The position numbers and the translations under genes were made by a program. Of a DNA stretch of 64,000 nt, positions 36,785 to 46,017 are shown in pieces (the stretch's first letter is position 1; every line of letters begins with the position of its first letter). The DNA lies in contig JARUPY010000058.1 of NCBI GenBank assembly GCA_029817715.1, positions 1-64,000 of the forward strand, written 5' to 3'. A model generated the notes under the pieces. It did not search any database, was not told the DNA's origin, and saw only the letters and a list, made by a program, of their open reading frames with translations. The stretch is from Melastoma dodecandrum. Its lineage: Eukaryota > Streptophyta > Magnoliopsida > Myrtales > Melastomataceae.

Positions 36785-37463
36785 ATGCGCACCATGCCCC
36801 TCGTTCTCGTCTCGCTCGCCGCAATCGTCGGCATCGGCGGCACCGGCCGCGCCGCACCGTTCCAGCCGCTCACCGAAGGCCCTGTCCTCGGCGCCTTGGC
36901 CGATCGCACCTCCTGCGCGGACGTCGGCGAGGCGAACAGGGGGGCCTGCCGTACGCTGCAGCGGGCGATCGCCGACGCGCGGCGCACCGCGGCCTATGCC
37001 GAGCTGGCCGGCGGATGGCGTGGCGAGCGCCTCGGCGCTTTCGCCCGACTCGTGGCGGCGCAGGACACGTTTGCCCGCGCGGTGGCGGCGAACGAGATCG
37101 ACCACAGCGTCTCGCGCGACGACGCGGCCGTTGCCGAGGATATCGAGAAGGACGCGTTCTTGCGGACCTTGCCGTGCGCTGGTTCGCGGCCATGCCGCGC
37201 TGCGCGCCGGGTCGGCCGACGCGCTCGATGCGGGGCTCAACGCGACCTACGAGCGGGTTATGGCGGTGCGCGACTCGAGCGATCTCGCCTGGGGCAGCGT
37301 CGACAAGGCGGGCATCCGCCGCACCGAGCGCGCCTGGCTCGCCTACCGCGACGCCTTCGTCGCCTTCGCGGCGACGCTCGACGCGCCGGACGCCGTCACG
37401 ATCGTTTCGGCCGAGCTGACGCAGCGCCGCACGGCCAGCCTCGAGGCGTTCCTGGAGGATTGA
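36785..37463 (+). pseudogene. LprI-family (DUF1311) secreted protein (frameshifted)
   Basis: The protein has a signal peptide (MRTMPLVLVSLAAIVGIGG) and about 200 mature residues. The C-terminal part matches the DUF1311/LprI family, with LDAGLNATYERVMAVRDSSD and IRRTERAWLAYRDAFVAFA; in mycobacteria LprI inhibits lysozyme. N-terminally there is DRTSCADVGEANRGACRTLQ with two cysteines. The frame changes at about 37150-37200, probably twice. It is convergent with the NarK-type gene, with 14 bases between the stops. The periplasmic role is inferred from the family. Confidence 0.65.
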
Positions 37464-37477
37464 GCCTCACGCCAGCC

Positions 37478-38830
37478 TCACGCCATCGCAGGGACGCCCG
37501 CAGCCGCCCCTGCGGCGCGCTCGGCCACCGCGGCATCGTACAGCGCCTGCTCCTCCTGCTTGTGCTTGATCGAGAAGCGGATCAGCGCCGAGCCGCAGGC
37601 GCAGACGATCGCTGCGCAGCCGAGCACCAGGAAGCAATGCTGCACGTTTCCGGTCGCGCGCAGGTAGAGGCCCGCCGCCACGCCGCCGACATTGCCGCCG
37701 GCGCCGATGATGCCGCAGACGCCGCCCAGCACCTTGCGATCGATGAACGGCACCAAGGCATAGAGCGAGCCGCACGCCATGTGGGTGAAGAGGCCGAAGA
37801 CCAGCATTGCCGCGATCGCCAGCCCGACGAGGCTCATCTTCGAGAAGGCGATCAGGAAAATCCCCTCGCCCATCAGCAGCGAGAACAGCAGCCAGGTGCG
37901 GCCGTCGAGCCCCTTCCATCGGGCGATCCGGTCCGAGCAGATGCCGCCGAGCGCGCGGGCGAAGAGGGCGAGCAGGCCGAAGGCGCCGACCGCGAAGCCG
38001 GCGTTCTCGACCGAGAGCTTGAAGTGGTCGTGGTAGTAGGTCACGGCGATCGAGTGCACGAAGAGCTCGACACCGAACGAGGCGCCGTAGCCGGCCGCGA
38101 GGATCCAGACGCGATAGTTGCGGGCCGCCGACTTCATGACCGCGAGGCCGCCCTTCTTGCCGGTGTCCACCACTTGGTTGCGCTTGCGCAGATCGGAATA
38201 GTTGCCCTCCGGGCAGTCCTGCGTGAACGTCCAGTAGAGCACCGCGGTGACCAGCATCAGGACGCCCGGCACGATCTGCGCGAGACGCCAGGAAAGGCCC
38301 TTGGCGAGGCCGAAGCCGACGATCGCCGCGAGGATGAGGGGCATCAGGCTCTGCGTGACGCCGCCGCCGGCATTGCCCCATCCGCCGACGGTGGCGTTGG
38401 CGGTGCCGACCACGTTTGGGGCGAACATCACGGACGTATGATACTGCGTGACGACGAAGCTCGCCCCGATGATGCCGATCAGCAGGCGGAACACCATGAA
38501 GGACGTATAGTCCCACGCGAAGGCGACGCCGAACACCGGGATCGCGCCGAGCGTCAGCAGCACGGTGTAGGTCAGGCGGGGACCGTACTTGTCGCACATC
38601 GGCCCTATCGCGAAGCGCGCCAGCACGGTGGCGAACACGCCGGCAATGGTGATCGAGTAGACCTGCGCATCGGTGAGCTTCAGGTCGCCCTTCACGATCG
38701 GCATCAGTGGTGCGGTGGCGGACCAGGCGAAGAAGCAGACGAAGAAGGCGATCCAGGTCAGGTGGAAGGCGCGCATCTGCGGAGTGGCGAGACTGAAGAG
38801 GTCGATCCGAGTGGCCTTGCTGGACGCCAT
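37478..38830 (-). CDS. NarK/NasA-family nitrate/nitrite transporter (MFS)
   Basis: The 450-residue protein has twelve predicted membrane helices and the two nitrate signatures: VGGWGNAGGGVTQ in helix 5 and IIGAGGNVGGV in helix 11. The N-terminal FHLTWIAFFVCFFAWSATAP is typical of the family, as is FAIGPMCDKYGPRLTY between helices 2 and 3. It would import nitrate or exchange nitrate and nitrite. No nitrate reductase genes lie in the window, but molybdenum cofactor synthesis (moaA) does, 27 kb away. It is transcribed alone on the minus strand, with a 297-base gap to xseB. Confidence 0.9.
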   Translation of the reverse strand: MASSKATRIDLFSLATPQMRAFHLTWIAFFVCFFAWSATAPLMPIVKGDLKLTDAQVYSITIAGVFATVLARFAIGPMCDKYGPRLTYTVLLTLGAIPVFGVAFAWDYTSFMVFRLLIGIIGASFVVTQYHTSVMFAPNVVGTANATVGGWGNAGGGVTQSLMPLILAAIVGFGLAKGLSWRLAQIVPGVLMLVTAVLYWTFTQDCPEGNYSDLRKRNQVVDTGKKGGLAVMKSAARNYRVWILAAGYGASFGVELFVHSIAVTYYHDHFKLSVENAGFAVGAFGLLALFARALGGICSDRIARWKGLDGRTWLLFSLLMGEGIFLIAFSKMSLVGLAIAAMLVFGLFTHMACGSLYALVPFIDRKVLGGVCGIIGAGGNVGGVAAGLYLRATGNVQHCFLVLGCAAIVCACGSALIRFSIKHKQEEQALYDAAVAERAAGAAAGVPAMA

Positions 38831-39127
38831 GTTCGCGGGGCTCCGTCTGGAGGCTCGATGATGCGGGAAGGGCTCGGGCGCGCGGCCCCGGGAGAGACAG
38901 GTCGCGCGCCCGACGCGGGGTCACGCCGTCGTCGACGTGGCGTTGCGCCCGACGTCGCTTCGCAGGTTCTGTGCCACGGCCGGGCAGGGTGGATAGACCC
39001 TATAGGGAAGGCGCGGGCGTGCCCTATGGAGACGTCCGTATGCTCGCGATTTGATCGTTGGCTACGAGATCGTCGTGCCACTGCGTCTTTCGCAGGCACT
39101 CGGCCACGCGAAAGCCGGCGCGGCTCG

Positions 39128-39382
39128 TCACTCCACGTCGAGCGGGGCGACGCCGGTTGGCTTGCCGTCGCGCGACAGGGTGATCTTCTCGATGCGCGCC
39201 TCGGCGCTCTTGAGCAGGCGATCGCACTGCGCCTTCAAAGCTTCGCCGCGCTCGTAGATCGCGATCGATTCCTCGAGCGCCACCTGACCCTTTTCGAGCC
39301 GCTCGACGATCGCCTCGAGCTCCTTCATCGCCACCTCGAAAGGCAGCTTGGCGATGTCGTCGGCGGTGGCGGTATCGGTCAT
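39128..39382 (-). CDS. xseB: Exodeoxyribonuclease VII small subunit
   Basis: XseB joins XseA in the single-strand-specific exonuclease VII complex used in repair and recombination. The 84-residue helical protein has the family core [20 protein letters not shown] (residues 13-32) and [20 protein letters not shown]. The C-terminal tail is a bit longer than in E. coli. It starts at the ATG at 39382, eight bases after the stop of the tyrosine-phosphatase gene on the same strand. xseA is not in the window. Confidence 0.93.
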   Translation of the reverse strand: MTDTATADDIAKLPFEVAMKELEAIVERLEKGQVALEESIAIYERGEALKAQCDRLLKSAEARIEKITLSRDGKPTGVAPLDVE

Positions 39383-39390
39383 CGGCGGCC

Positions 39391-39903
39391 TCAGGCGAGA
39401 TCGAGGGCGAAGGGCATGCCCTCGAGGCATTCCTCGCCGCGGCCGATGGCAGCCACGGCGGCGATCATCCGCCCCTGCCGAGCGAGCATGCCGTCGGCGA
39501 CCTCGACGAGAAGCGAGTTGGGCGTCGCGGTCGGCGAGCGGGCACGGATCATCCGCGCGATCTCCAGCTCGGGGCGCTCGGGCGCCAGTGCGCAGGCGGC
39601 GATGAAGGCGGCCGCGGTCGAGCGGCTGACGCCGGCGAAGCAGTGGATCACCATCGGCTCGGCGCGGTCCCACTCGCGCACGAAGCGCAGGATCTCGGCG
39701 ACATGCTCCTCCGCGGGCAGGACGTGCCCGTCCATTGCGACGACGATATCGGAGACCGGCACGAAGAGATGTCGCGCCGCCTCGATCTCACGCGGGCGCG
39801 GCACCGGCGTGCCACGGTTGATGAGGGTCACGAGCGAGCGCGCGCCCGTCGCGCGGACGGTCGCCGGGATTTTCGAGAGCGGGCAGACGTGGATCTGGGG
39901 CAC
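39391..39903 (-). CDS. Protein tyrosine phosphatase family protein
   Basis: The 170-residue protein carries the C-x5-R phosphatase loop in [14 protein letters not shown] (about residues 84-97), with the catalytic cysteine, the invariant arginine and the next serine. The general-acid region may be in [13 protein letters not shown]. Such small alphaproteobacterial phosphatases of the DSP/PTP fold are often annotated as tyrosine phosphatases; the substrate is unknown. There is no signal peptide. It is directly upstream of xseB on the same strand and probably in its operon. Confidence 0.82.
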   Translation of the reverse strand: MPQIHVCPLSKIPATVRATGARSLVTLINRGTPVPRPREIEAARHLFVPVSDIVVAMDGHVLPAEEHVAEILRFVREWDRAEPMVIHCFAGVSRSTAAAFIAACALAPERPELEIARMIRARSPTATPNSLLVEVADGMLARQGRMIAAVAAIGRGEECLEGMPFALDLA

Positions 39904-39995
39904 GGGACGCTAGGTGTCACAGCGGGCGGTCGGGTTCAAGCCGGCGAAGCGTCAGGCGCCAATCTCGTCGCAATGGCCTATATTGGCTCCGTTCG

Positions 39996-40164
39996 ATGGC
40001 GCATTTCGCATTTCTCTGCGTACCCGCCCAAGGTCACATGGCGCCGCTGGCGGCCGTCGCGCGCGCTCGTGCGGCGCGGGCATCGCGCGACGTTCCTGCA
40101 CCACTCCGACCTCGAGCCCTCGATCCGGGCCGCCGGCAGCGGCCTCGTCGCCGGGCGCCACTGA
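39996..40164 (+). pseudogene. Glycosyltransferase N-terminal remnant
   Basis: The fragment begins MAHFAFLCVPAQGHMAPLAA, the N-terminal Rossmann strand and glycine turn of GT1 (MGT/UGT-type) glycosyltransferases, and a shifted frame continues RALVRRGHRATFLHHSDLEP and stops at 40164. About 55 of the usual 400-430 residues remain, and the nucleotide-sugar-binding C-terminal domain is missing. A two-base loss in a CG repeat near 40060 explains the frame change, but the early end cannot be a single-base error. I regard it as a true remnant cut off next to the HD-domain gene. Confidence 0.6.
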
Positions 40165-40181
40165 AGTCCGAGCGAGGCGGC

Positions 40182-40803
40182 TCATCCGATCGCGCGCTGC
40201 AAGGTCCGCAGCTCGATCAGGAAGCGCTCGGCGGCGATGGTCGGTGTCCACGGCTCCCACGCGGCATCGCCATAGACCGCGACGAGCGGGTCGATCGCCA
40301 GCGGCTCGAACGGGATCCGCAAGGTGTGGCGGATCTCGTCGCGGCTCCAGCCGACGACATGGACCGCCTCCGAGGCCGCGGCGACGCGGTCCGCCCGCTT
40401 GTGCGCCTTGCGCGCGGCCTCGTCGTAGGGACGCAGACGGTAGCGGATGGCCACCGCGCGCTGCAGGTCGGACGTCAGCGCACGAAACGCCTCACCGAGG
40501 AACGGCTTGAGCACCGAGATGCAGTCGAAGCCGAGCAGGCCCTCGTCGGCATCGTGCAGCAGCTCGCGCAGGTCAGCCGCGGGATCGCGCCGGCGCGTGG
40601 GCGCGCCGGTGCATCGCCAGCACCATCAGCGAGTGCTGCGCGACGGAGAGCGGCAGCGGCCAGGCCGAATGGCCGCCCCAGCGGTAAGTGCGTGCAAGGC
40701 CGACGGCGAGGTCGGCATCGTCCCAGTCGAACGGGGTCGGATGCAGAAGATCGAGGCGCTTGCCGGAGGGCAGGCGCACCCAGGCACGGGTGTCGGATGT
40801 CAT
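40182..40803 (-). pseudogene. HD-domain phosphohydrolase (YfbR-like; frameshifted)
   Basis: The protein belongs to the HD superfamily of metal-dependent phosphohydrolases; YfbR-type members are 5'-deoxynucleotidases. The first frame starts at the ATG at 40803: WVRLPSGKRLDLLHPTPFDW, then YRWGGHSAWPLPLSVAQHSL with the first metal-binding His. The second frame supplies RELLHDADEGLLGFDC, the H-D pair, and continues LKPFLGEAFRALTSDLQ. The break lies in the CG-rich run 40575-40600. The length of about 206 residues agrees with the family. The substrate is inferred from the family. Confidence 0.72.
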
Positions 40804-40888
40804 GCAGCCTTCATCGCCTCTCTCGCGGCGTCAGCCAAGCGAGCACATAGGCGTTTGCCGCAGCCGTCACGCCTGCTATCTCCGCCGG

Positions 40889-41440
40889 ATGCGCACCTCG
40901 GACGTCGACATCGTCATCGTGCCGGGCCTCGGCGGGGGCACCGATCACCATTGGTATGCGCGCTGGGAGGCCAAGCTGCCGACGGCGCGCCGCGTCGTCC
41001 AGGCCGACTGGGACTGTCCCGACCTTGCCGGCTGGACCGACCGCGTCGTGGCCACGGTCGCCGAGGCGACGCGCCCTGTCGTTCTCGTCGGCCATTCGCT
41101 GGGCGTCGTCACCATCGCCCACGTCGCCGACAGGATCGCCGAGCGGGTCGTCGGCGCCTTCCTTGTCGCGCCGCCTTCAGCCGACACGCTGCGGGCGATC
41201 GAGGCGATCGACCCGGCGTTCGTGGACGTTCGCGCCACGGCGCTGCCGTTCCCCGCCGTGCTGGTCGCGAGCCGCGACGATCCGTATTCGAGCTTTGCCG
41301 GGAGCGAGGCGTTGGCCAAGGCGTGGCACGCGACCCTGGTCGACGCGGGCGCCTCGGGGCACCTCAACGACGAAAGCGGGCACGGCCCCTGGCCCGAGGG
41401 CCTGATGCGTTTCGCCGGCTTCCTGAAGACCCTGTCATAA
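40889..41440 (+). CDS. RBBP9/YdeN-family serine hydrolase
   Basis: The 183-residue protein is a compact alpha/beta hydrolase. The opening IVIVPGLGGGTDHHWYARWE is the family pattern (P-G-x-x-x-S/G-x-x-x-H-W), VVLVGHSLGVVTIAH has the nucleophile serine in G-H-S-L-G, LVASRDDPYSS has the acid, and GHLNDESGHGPWPEG has the catalytic histidine. The substrate is unknown. Its TAA overlaps the ATG of the following serine hydrolase by one base, so translation is coupled. It is divergent from the HD-domain gene. Confidence 0.85.
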   Translation: MRTSDVDIVIVPGLGGGTDHHWYARWEAKLPTARRVVQADWDCPDLAGWTDRVVATVAEATRPVVLVGHSLGVVTIAHVADRIAERVVGAFLVAPPSADTLRAIEAIDPAFVDVRATALPFPAVLVASRDDPYSSFAGSEALAKAWHATLVDAGASGHLNDESGHGPWPEGLMRFAGFLKTLS

Positions 41441-42678
41441 TGGATGAGATCATGAGCGAGGGCAGCGATCTCGCCGACGCGGCCGGCTTCTCCGGCGCAC
41501 GGCTGGCGCGGATCGACAATTTCTTCAACGTCGAGGTCGCGCGCGGCGCGCTGCCGGGCGCCGTCATGCTCGTCGAGCGGCGTGGCGAGACGGTCTTGCG
41601 GCGCGCATGGGGCTACCGCAACCGCGCCGCCGGCACGCCGATGACGCTCGACACGATCTTCCGCATCTATTCGATGACCAAGCCGATGGTGTCGTTCGTC
41701 ACCTTGATGCTGGCCGGGGAGGGGCGTCTTCACCTCGACCAGCCGGTGGCCGACTTCATCCCCGCCTTCGCCGACGTGAAGGTGCTGCAGGGCGACGTGC
41801 TCGTCGCCCCGGTCCGGCCGCCCAGCGTGCACGACCTCTTGTGTCACACGGCCGGCCTCACCTACGGCGCCCGGACGGGCGGCCCGCTCGCGCCGCTCTA
41901 CGCGGCGGCGGGCCTGGGCGGCGCCGATGTCGACAACGCGGCTTTCGCCGAGCGAGTCGGCAGGCTGCCGCTGGCCTGCCATCCGGGCACCTTCTGGGAA
42001 TACAGCGTCGCGACCGACGTGCTCGGCCGCGTCGTCGAGGTCGCGGCCGGACGTTCGCTCGGCGCCGTGCTCCAGACGCGCCTCTGCGAGCCGCTCGGCA
42101 TGATCGACACTGCCTTCGCGGTCGCACGCCCACAGGATCAAGATCGGATCGCCGAGCCTTTTCCGGACGATCGCTTCGACGAGGGCGGGCCGCCGATGTT
42201 CGATCCGCGCCGGCCGGCGACGCGCGAGGCCGGCGGCATGGGCCTGATGTCGACGCTCGACGATTACGCCCGCTTCTGCCGCATGCTGCTCGCCGAGGGC
42301 ACGCTCGGCGAGCACATCTATCTCGGCCGCCACACGCTCCGCCACCTCGCCTCCGACCACGTCGGCCCCGAGACGGGCATCTCGCGCGCGGCCGGTTCGC
42401 TTCTCATGCCGGGTCTCGGTTTCGGGCTCGGCGTCTCGGTGCGCCGTGTCGTCGGCGCCTTGCCCTATCCGGGCTCGCCGGGCGAATTCGGCTGGTCGGG
42501 GATCGCCGGCACCTATTTTTGGATCGACCCGGCGCTCGAGCTCTTCGGCATCCTGCTCGCGCAGGCGCCGCGCCATCGGCTGCGCCACAGGACGATCGTC
42601 AAGACGATGGTCACCGACGCGCTGGTCGGCGCCAGCGGCCTGCGCGCGGAGAAGCGGCGGCGACGCTCGGAAGCATGA
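41440..42678 (+). CDS. Beta-lactamase-fold serine hydrolase
   Basis: The 412-residue protein belongs to the class C beta-lactamase/D-alanyl-D-alanine carboxypeptidase superfamily (COG1680). The active-site S-x-x-K is in IYSMTKPMVSFV at about residues 83-94, the Y-x-N-equivalent is in WEYSVATDVLG, and GWSGIAGTYFWID supplies the third motif. It has no evident signal peptide, so it is probably cytoplasmic and acts as an esterase rather than on the cell wall. The ATG at 41440 overlaps the stop of the previous gene; an ATG at 41452 is an alternative. Such proteins rarely give antibiotic resistance. Confidence 0.85.
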   Translation: MDEIMSEGSDLADAAGFSGARLARIDNFFNVEVARGALPGAVMLVERRGETVLRRAWGYRNRAAGTPMTLDTIFRIYSMTKPMVSFVTLMLAGEGRLHLDQPVADFIPAFADVKVLQGDVLVAPVRPPSVHDLLCHTAGLTYGARTGGPLAPLYAAAGLGGADVDNAAFAERVGRLPLACHPGTFWEYSVATDVLGRVVEVAAGRSLGAVLQTRLCEPLGMIDTAFAVARPQDQDRIAEPFPDDRFDEGGPPMFDPRRPATREAGGMGLMSTLDDYARFCRMLLAEGTLGEHIYLGRHTLRHLASDHVGPETGISRAAGSLLMPGLGFGLGVSVRRVVGALPYPGSPGEFGWSGIAGTYFWIDPALELFGILLAQAPRHRLRHRTIVKTMVTDALVGASGLRAEKRRRRSEA

Positions 42679-42709
42679 CAGGAGCACGGCGACCGGGCCC
42701 CTCGATTAA

Positions 42710-42801
42710 TATTAACAATTATCCAGTTCATTATTCGACTAGAATTTGCTGATTCTATTTCGAGTAAAAATGATTCAAATTGTCGCCTTGCGGAGGTCGG
42801 C
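42710..42801 (+). promoter_or_regulatory. AT-rich leader and possible promoter of the acyltransferase gene
   Basis: The stretch is far more AT-rich than its surroundings (ATTAATATTAACAATTATCC near the start). TTGCTG and AATGAT, 17 bases apart near 42747-42775, could form a -35/-10 pair. The short inverted TTAATATTAA also lies here. The assignment rests on sequence only. Confidence 0.35.
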
Positions 42802-43947
42802 ATGCGCAAGGACATTCATTACTTCGGACTCGACATCCTGCGGTTGCTCGCGGCGAGCCTGGTCGTGCTCGATCATTTCGGCCTCTACGGCTGGTCGACG
42901 CCGAGCGCCACGCTGCCGGACGCCGAGCACGCGTTCCCGTTCCTCCACGTGATGGGCAACATCGGCTCGATCGGCGTCGAGATCTTCTTCCTCATCTCCG
43001 GCTTCGTCATCGCCGCCAGCGCCAAGGGTGCGAGCGCAGGGCAGTTCATCACGAACCGGGCGATCCGGGTGTTTCCCGCGCTGTGGATCTGCGGCGCCAT
43101 CGCGCTGGTCGCGCGCGCCACCACCGGCGAGCCCATCGGCGTGCTCGTCCACGACTTCCTGCGATCGGCCGTCCTCTCGCCCGCCGGCCCCTACATCGAC
43201 GGGGTCGTCTGGACGCTCGTGGTCGAAGCGGTCTTCTACCTCCTTATCTTCGCGGTTCTGCTGCGGGACGGCTTCGGCCGCATCGACGCGGTCGCCAAGG
43301 TCCTCGGCGTGGTCAGCGCCTGCTTCATCGCGCTCATGGTGGCGGCGATCCTCGGCGCCCATGCCGCCCCGCGCCTGGCGTCGCTCGCCGCGCTCTGCGA
43401 CCGCTTCCCGACCAAGGTCTTCCTGCTGCGCCATGGCGTCTTCTTCGCGCTCGGCATCCTGGTCTGGTCGGGGTTCGACAGCGGCTTCACGCGCTCGCGT
43501 GTCGCCTTCGGGTCGCTCTTCGCGCTGTTCTGCACCATCGAGATCGGCATCAACCGCGGCGCGCCGTCGGAATTCATCGTCCCGATCGTCGTGTGGTGGC
43601 TTGGCTTCGCGGTCATCATCGTCAGCGTCGCCAAGGCGGAGTGGATCGATGCCCGCCTGCGTCGCCGCGCCCGCCTGGTCAAGGACATGGGGCGTTTGAG
43701 CTACCCGCTCTACCTCAACCATTACGTTCTCGGCATGGTGCTCGTGCCGGCGCTGGCCGGGCTGGGCCTGCCCCAGGTCCCCGTTTTGGCGCTGTCTTTG
43801 GTGATCGTTTTCGTATCGAGCTATCTCGTCATGCGCTTTCCCGAGCGCCTCGCGCAGGCCGTCCTGCGCGACAAGCTCGCTGGAATGTTGAAGAAAAGCG
43901 CCGCGCCGGCGCTCGCCCGCGGGCCTGCGCCCTTCTATTTTCGCTGA
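42802..43947 (+). CDS. Acyltransferase 3 family (OafA/YrhL-like) membrane protein
   Basis: The 381-residue protein has about ten membrane helices and the family motifs: YFGLDILRLLAASLVVLDHF at the start with the R-x-x-A-x-x-x-V-x-x-x-H pattern, IGSIGVEIFFLISGFVIA, and RAIRVFPALWICG with the R-x-x-R-x-x-P variant. VVWTLVVEAVFYLLIF provides the catalytic glutamate region. Such enzymes acetylate surface polysaccharides, lipids or small molecules from the cytoplasmic side. The acceptor is unknown. It is followed after seven bases by an alpha/beta hydrolase, so the two may act on the same ester. Confidence 0.87.
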   Translation: MRKDIHYFGLDILRLLAASLVVLDHFGLYGWSTPSATLPDAEHAFPFLHVMGNIGSIGVEIFFLISGFVIAASAKGASAGQFITNRAIRVFPALWICGAIALVARATTGEPIGVLVHDFLRSAVLSPAGPYIDGVVWTLVVEAVFYLLIFAVLLRDGFGRIDAVAKVLGVVSACFIALMVAAILGAHAAPRLASLAALCDRFPTKVFLLRHGVFFALGILVWSGFDSGFTRSRVAFGSLFALFCTIEIGINRGAPSEFIVPIVVWWLGFAVIIVSVAKAEWIDARLRRRARLVKDMGRLSYPLYLNHYVLGMVLVPALAGLGLPQVPVLALSLVIVFVSSYLVMRFPERLAQAVLRDKLAGMLKKSAAPALARGPAPFYFR

Positions 43948-43954
43948 GCCGCAC

Positions 43955-44905
43955 ATGATCAGACCTGAACATCGGCGCCCGTTGCTGACGCTCGCCGTGA
44001 GCATCATAGCGGCCTTGGCCGCCACGACGCCGTGGCTCCCGGTCCTCGCCGGCGGCAAGGCCCCGTGGAAGGCGGACGTCGCCTATGGCGCGCACCCGCT
44101 CGACACGCTCGACATCTACCGGCCGCCGGGTGATGCGCCCGCGCCGCCGATCCTGTTCATCCACGGCGGCGGCTGGTGGAACGGCGACAAGAGCTACGTG
44201 CCGCCGGCCGACGTCGCCTTTTTCACGAGCCGCGGCATCGCCTTCGTCGCGATCAACTACCGCAACCTGCCGAGCGCCCACGACGACGGCCTCTACCCGC
44301 CGCTGCTGGGGCCGCTTCGCGACGCGCAGCGCGCGCTCCAGTTCCTGCGCTATCACGCGGCCGAGCTGCGGATCGATCCCGAGCGCATCGCGCTGATGGG
44401 CGAGTCAGCCGGCGCCTATGACGCGCTCTGGCTGGGCCTCGCCCGCGACCGCGCCGATCCGCGCTCGCCCGACCCGGTGGCGCGCATGTCGACGCGCGTC
44501 CGGGCGATCGGTGCGGCGGATGCGCAGACCTCGATCGACCCGGCGCAGATGCGCGCATGGGTCGGCCCGAACCTGCGATACGGCGGCCATGCCTTCGGTC
44601 TTCCGGAGGCGGACTTTCCGCAATTCCTCGCCATGCGCGACGAATTCACGCAGTATTTTGCGACCCTGTCGCCGGCGTCGCTCGTCGATCGGCGCTCGCC
44701 GCCCGTCTTCCTGATCTACAAGGCGGCGCGGGACGACACGTCGAAAGACCCGATGTACTACGTCCACAGCCCCGGTTTCGGCACCGGCTTTGCTGCAATG
44801 GCACGCCGGCACCACGTCGACGTCACGTTGCGTACAGGGGCGGGATCGCATCCCGCCGACCGGCTGGCTTACCTGCAATTCCTGGCCGACGCCGTTTCGC
44901 GCTGA
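43955..44905 (+). CDS. Exported alpha/beta hydrolase (esterase/lipase family)
   Basis: The 316-residue protein starts with a signal sequence or anchor (LLTLAVSIIAALAATTPWLP). The oxyanion motif H-G-G-G is in FIHGGGWWNGDKSY, the nucleophile is in IALMGESAGAYDALW (G-E-S-A-G), and the terminal GAGSHPADRLAYL probably has the catalytic histidine. The layout fits the hormone-sensitive-lipase/BD-FAE-like group. It lies seven bases after the acyltransferase gene in what appears to be an operon. It may remove acetyl groups outside the membrane, but this is inference. The convergent rpsD terminator follows. Confidence 0.83.
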   Translation: MIRPEHRRPLLTLAVSIIAALAATTPWLPVLAGGKAPWKADVAYGAHPLDTLDIYRPPGDAPAPPILFIHGGGWWNGDKSYVPPADVAFFTSRGIAFVAINYRNLPSAHDDGLYPPLLGPLRDAQRALQFLRYHAAELRIDPERIALMGESAGAYDALWLGLARDRADPRSPDPVARMSTRVRAIGAADAQTSIDPAQMRAWVGPNLRYGGHAFGLPEADFPQFLAMRDEFTQYFATLSPASLVDRRSPPVFLIYKAARDDTSKDPMYYVHSPGFGTGFAAMARRHHVDVTLRTGAGSHPADRLAYLQFLADAVSR

Positions 44906-44913
44906 CCGGCACG

Positions 44914-44945
44914 AAAAAGGCCGCGACGCACGGGACGTCGCGGCC
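44914..44945 (-). terminator. Rho-independent terminator of rpsD
   Basis: A perfect 10-bp stem (GGCCGCGACG / CGTCGCGGCC) with a 7-base loop is followed, on the minus strand, by five T. It lies 29 bases after the rpsD stop codon and is oriented to end rpsD transcription. Confidence 0.88.
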
Positions 44946-44973
44946 TGAAGGTGTGCCGAGGGAGGGAACCTCG

Positions 44974-45591
44974 TTACCGGCTATAAAACTCGATGACCAG
45001 ATTCGGTTCCATGACCACGGGGTAGGGTACCTCGGAGGGCAGCGGCACGCGGGTCATCTTGGCCGTCATCTTCGAATGGTCGACCTCGTAGAAATCCGGC
45101 ACGTCGCGCTCGGCGAGTTGGGTCGACTCGATCACGAAGGCGAGCTCGCGCGATGAATCCTTCAGCTCGATCTGGTCTCCGACCTTGACCTGATAGGACG
45201 CAATGTTGACCCGGCGGCCGTTCACCTTGACGTGGCCGTGGTTGATGAACTGGCGCGCGGCGAAGACGGTGGCGACGAACTTGGCGCGATAGACGACCGT
45301 GTCGAGGCGGCGTTCCAGCAGGCCGATCAGGTTCTCGCCCGAGTCACCCTTCATGCGGATCGCCTCAGCATAATATTTCCGGAACTGCTTCTCGGAAATG
45401 TTGCCGTAATAGCCCTTCAGCTTCTGCTTCGCCTTCAACTGAGTGCCGAAGTCGGAAAGCTTGCCTTTGCGGCGCTGCCCATGTTGACCGGGGCCGTATT
45501 CGCGCCGGTTCACCGGGCTCTTCGGACGACCCCAGATGTTCTGGCCCATCCGGCGGTCGATCTTGTACTTCGATTCTGCGCGCTTGGTCAC
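44974..45591 (-). CDS. rpsD: 30S ribosomal protein S4
   Basis: S4 binds 16S rRNA early and starts 30S assembly; it also acts in translational fidelity. The 205-residue protein begins [20 protein letters not shown], as in alphaproteobacteria. The S4 domain is at about 90-150 with [20 protein letters not shown] and [20 protein letters not shown]. It is complete and ends EFYSR. The gene stands alone with its own terminator, apart from the main ribosomal operons, as is common in this class. Confidence 0.97.
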   Translation of the reverse strand: MTKRAESKYKIDRRMGQNIWGRPKSPVNRREYGPGQHGQRRKGKLSDFGTQLKAKQKLKGYYGNISEKQFRKYYAEAIRMKGDSGENLIGLLERRLDTVVYRAKFVATVFAARQFINHGHVKVNGRRVNIASYQVKVGDQIELKDSSRELAFVIESTQLAERDVPDFYEVDHSKMTAKMTRVPLPSEVPYPVVMEPNLVIEFYSR

Positions 45592-46017
45592 CGCGTGTCC
45601 TCAGGTCTGGCGCCGGTAATGGGACACGGGTCGGCCGGGCAGGATCGCTGCCGCCGTCTGATCGCGTCGTCCACCGGCTGGGGTGGAAGATCGCGCCCTC
45701 CTGCTTCCCCTTGCGAGGACGACAGGCCACGTCGAACGCGGCCACGGGTGCGTACCCGGCGGGCGGAGCCCGTCGGAAGGCGGCTTGGTAGAGGCATTCA
45801 GCGCGGGGGTCAACGCTTGCTTGGCCCGGACGGCCCGGACCGAGCCGCGAGTTGCGCATGTAACGCCGCGCGCAGTCATGACGAATGAGCCAGGAGACAT
45901 CGCCGGTGCGCCGCCCTAGGTTGAGCAAACGACCGTCGCGCGCTCATGACGCATGCGAGGCGTCATGATCCCGGCTGCATTCATCTCTCCGACCACGTCG
46001 AGGGAAGGGATCCCAAC
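45592..46017. other. Divergent intergenic region rpsD / DUF2189
   Basis: No gene is recognised. The stretch should hold the rpsD promoter on the minus strand and that of the DUF2189 gene on the plus strand. The only clear structure is the inverted repeat at 45944-45968. Confidence 0.45.
45944..45968. promoter_or_regulatory. 9-bp inverted repeat upstream of the DUF2189 gene
   Basis: TCATGACGC and GCGTCATGA are exact reverse complements separated by seven bases. The element lies about 50 bases before the DUF2189 start codon, where a regulator site or leader hairpin is plausible. Confidence 0.45.

Noticed and set aside
36620..39913. Plus-strand open frame of 1,097 codons
   Set aside because: It contains the start of the LprI-like gene, then runs through the antisense of the NarK-type, xseB and phosphatase genes without any domain. 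Frame openness here comes from high GC.
41440..42678. Beta-lactamase-fold hydrolase as an antibiotic-resistance gene
   Set aside because: It lacks a signal peptide and belongs to the broad COG1680 esterase/peptidase group; nothing points to beta-lactam hydrolysis.
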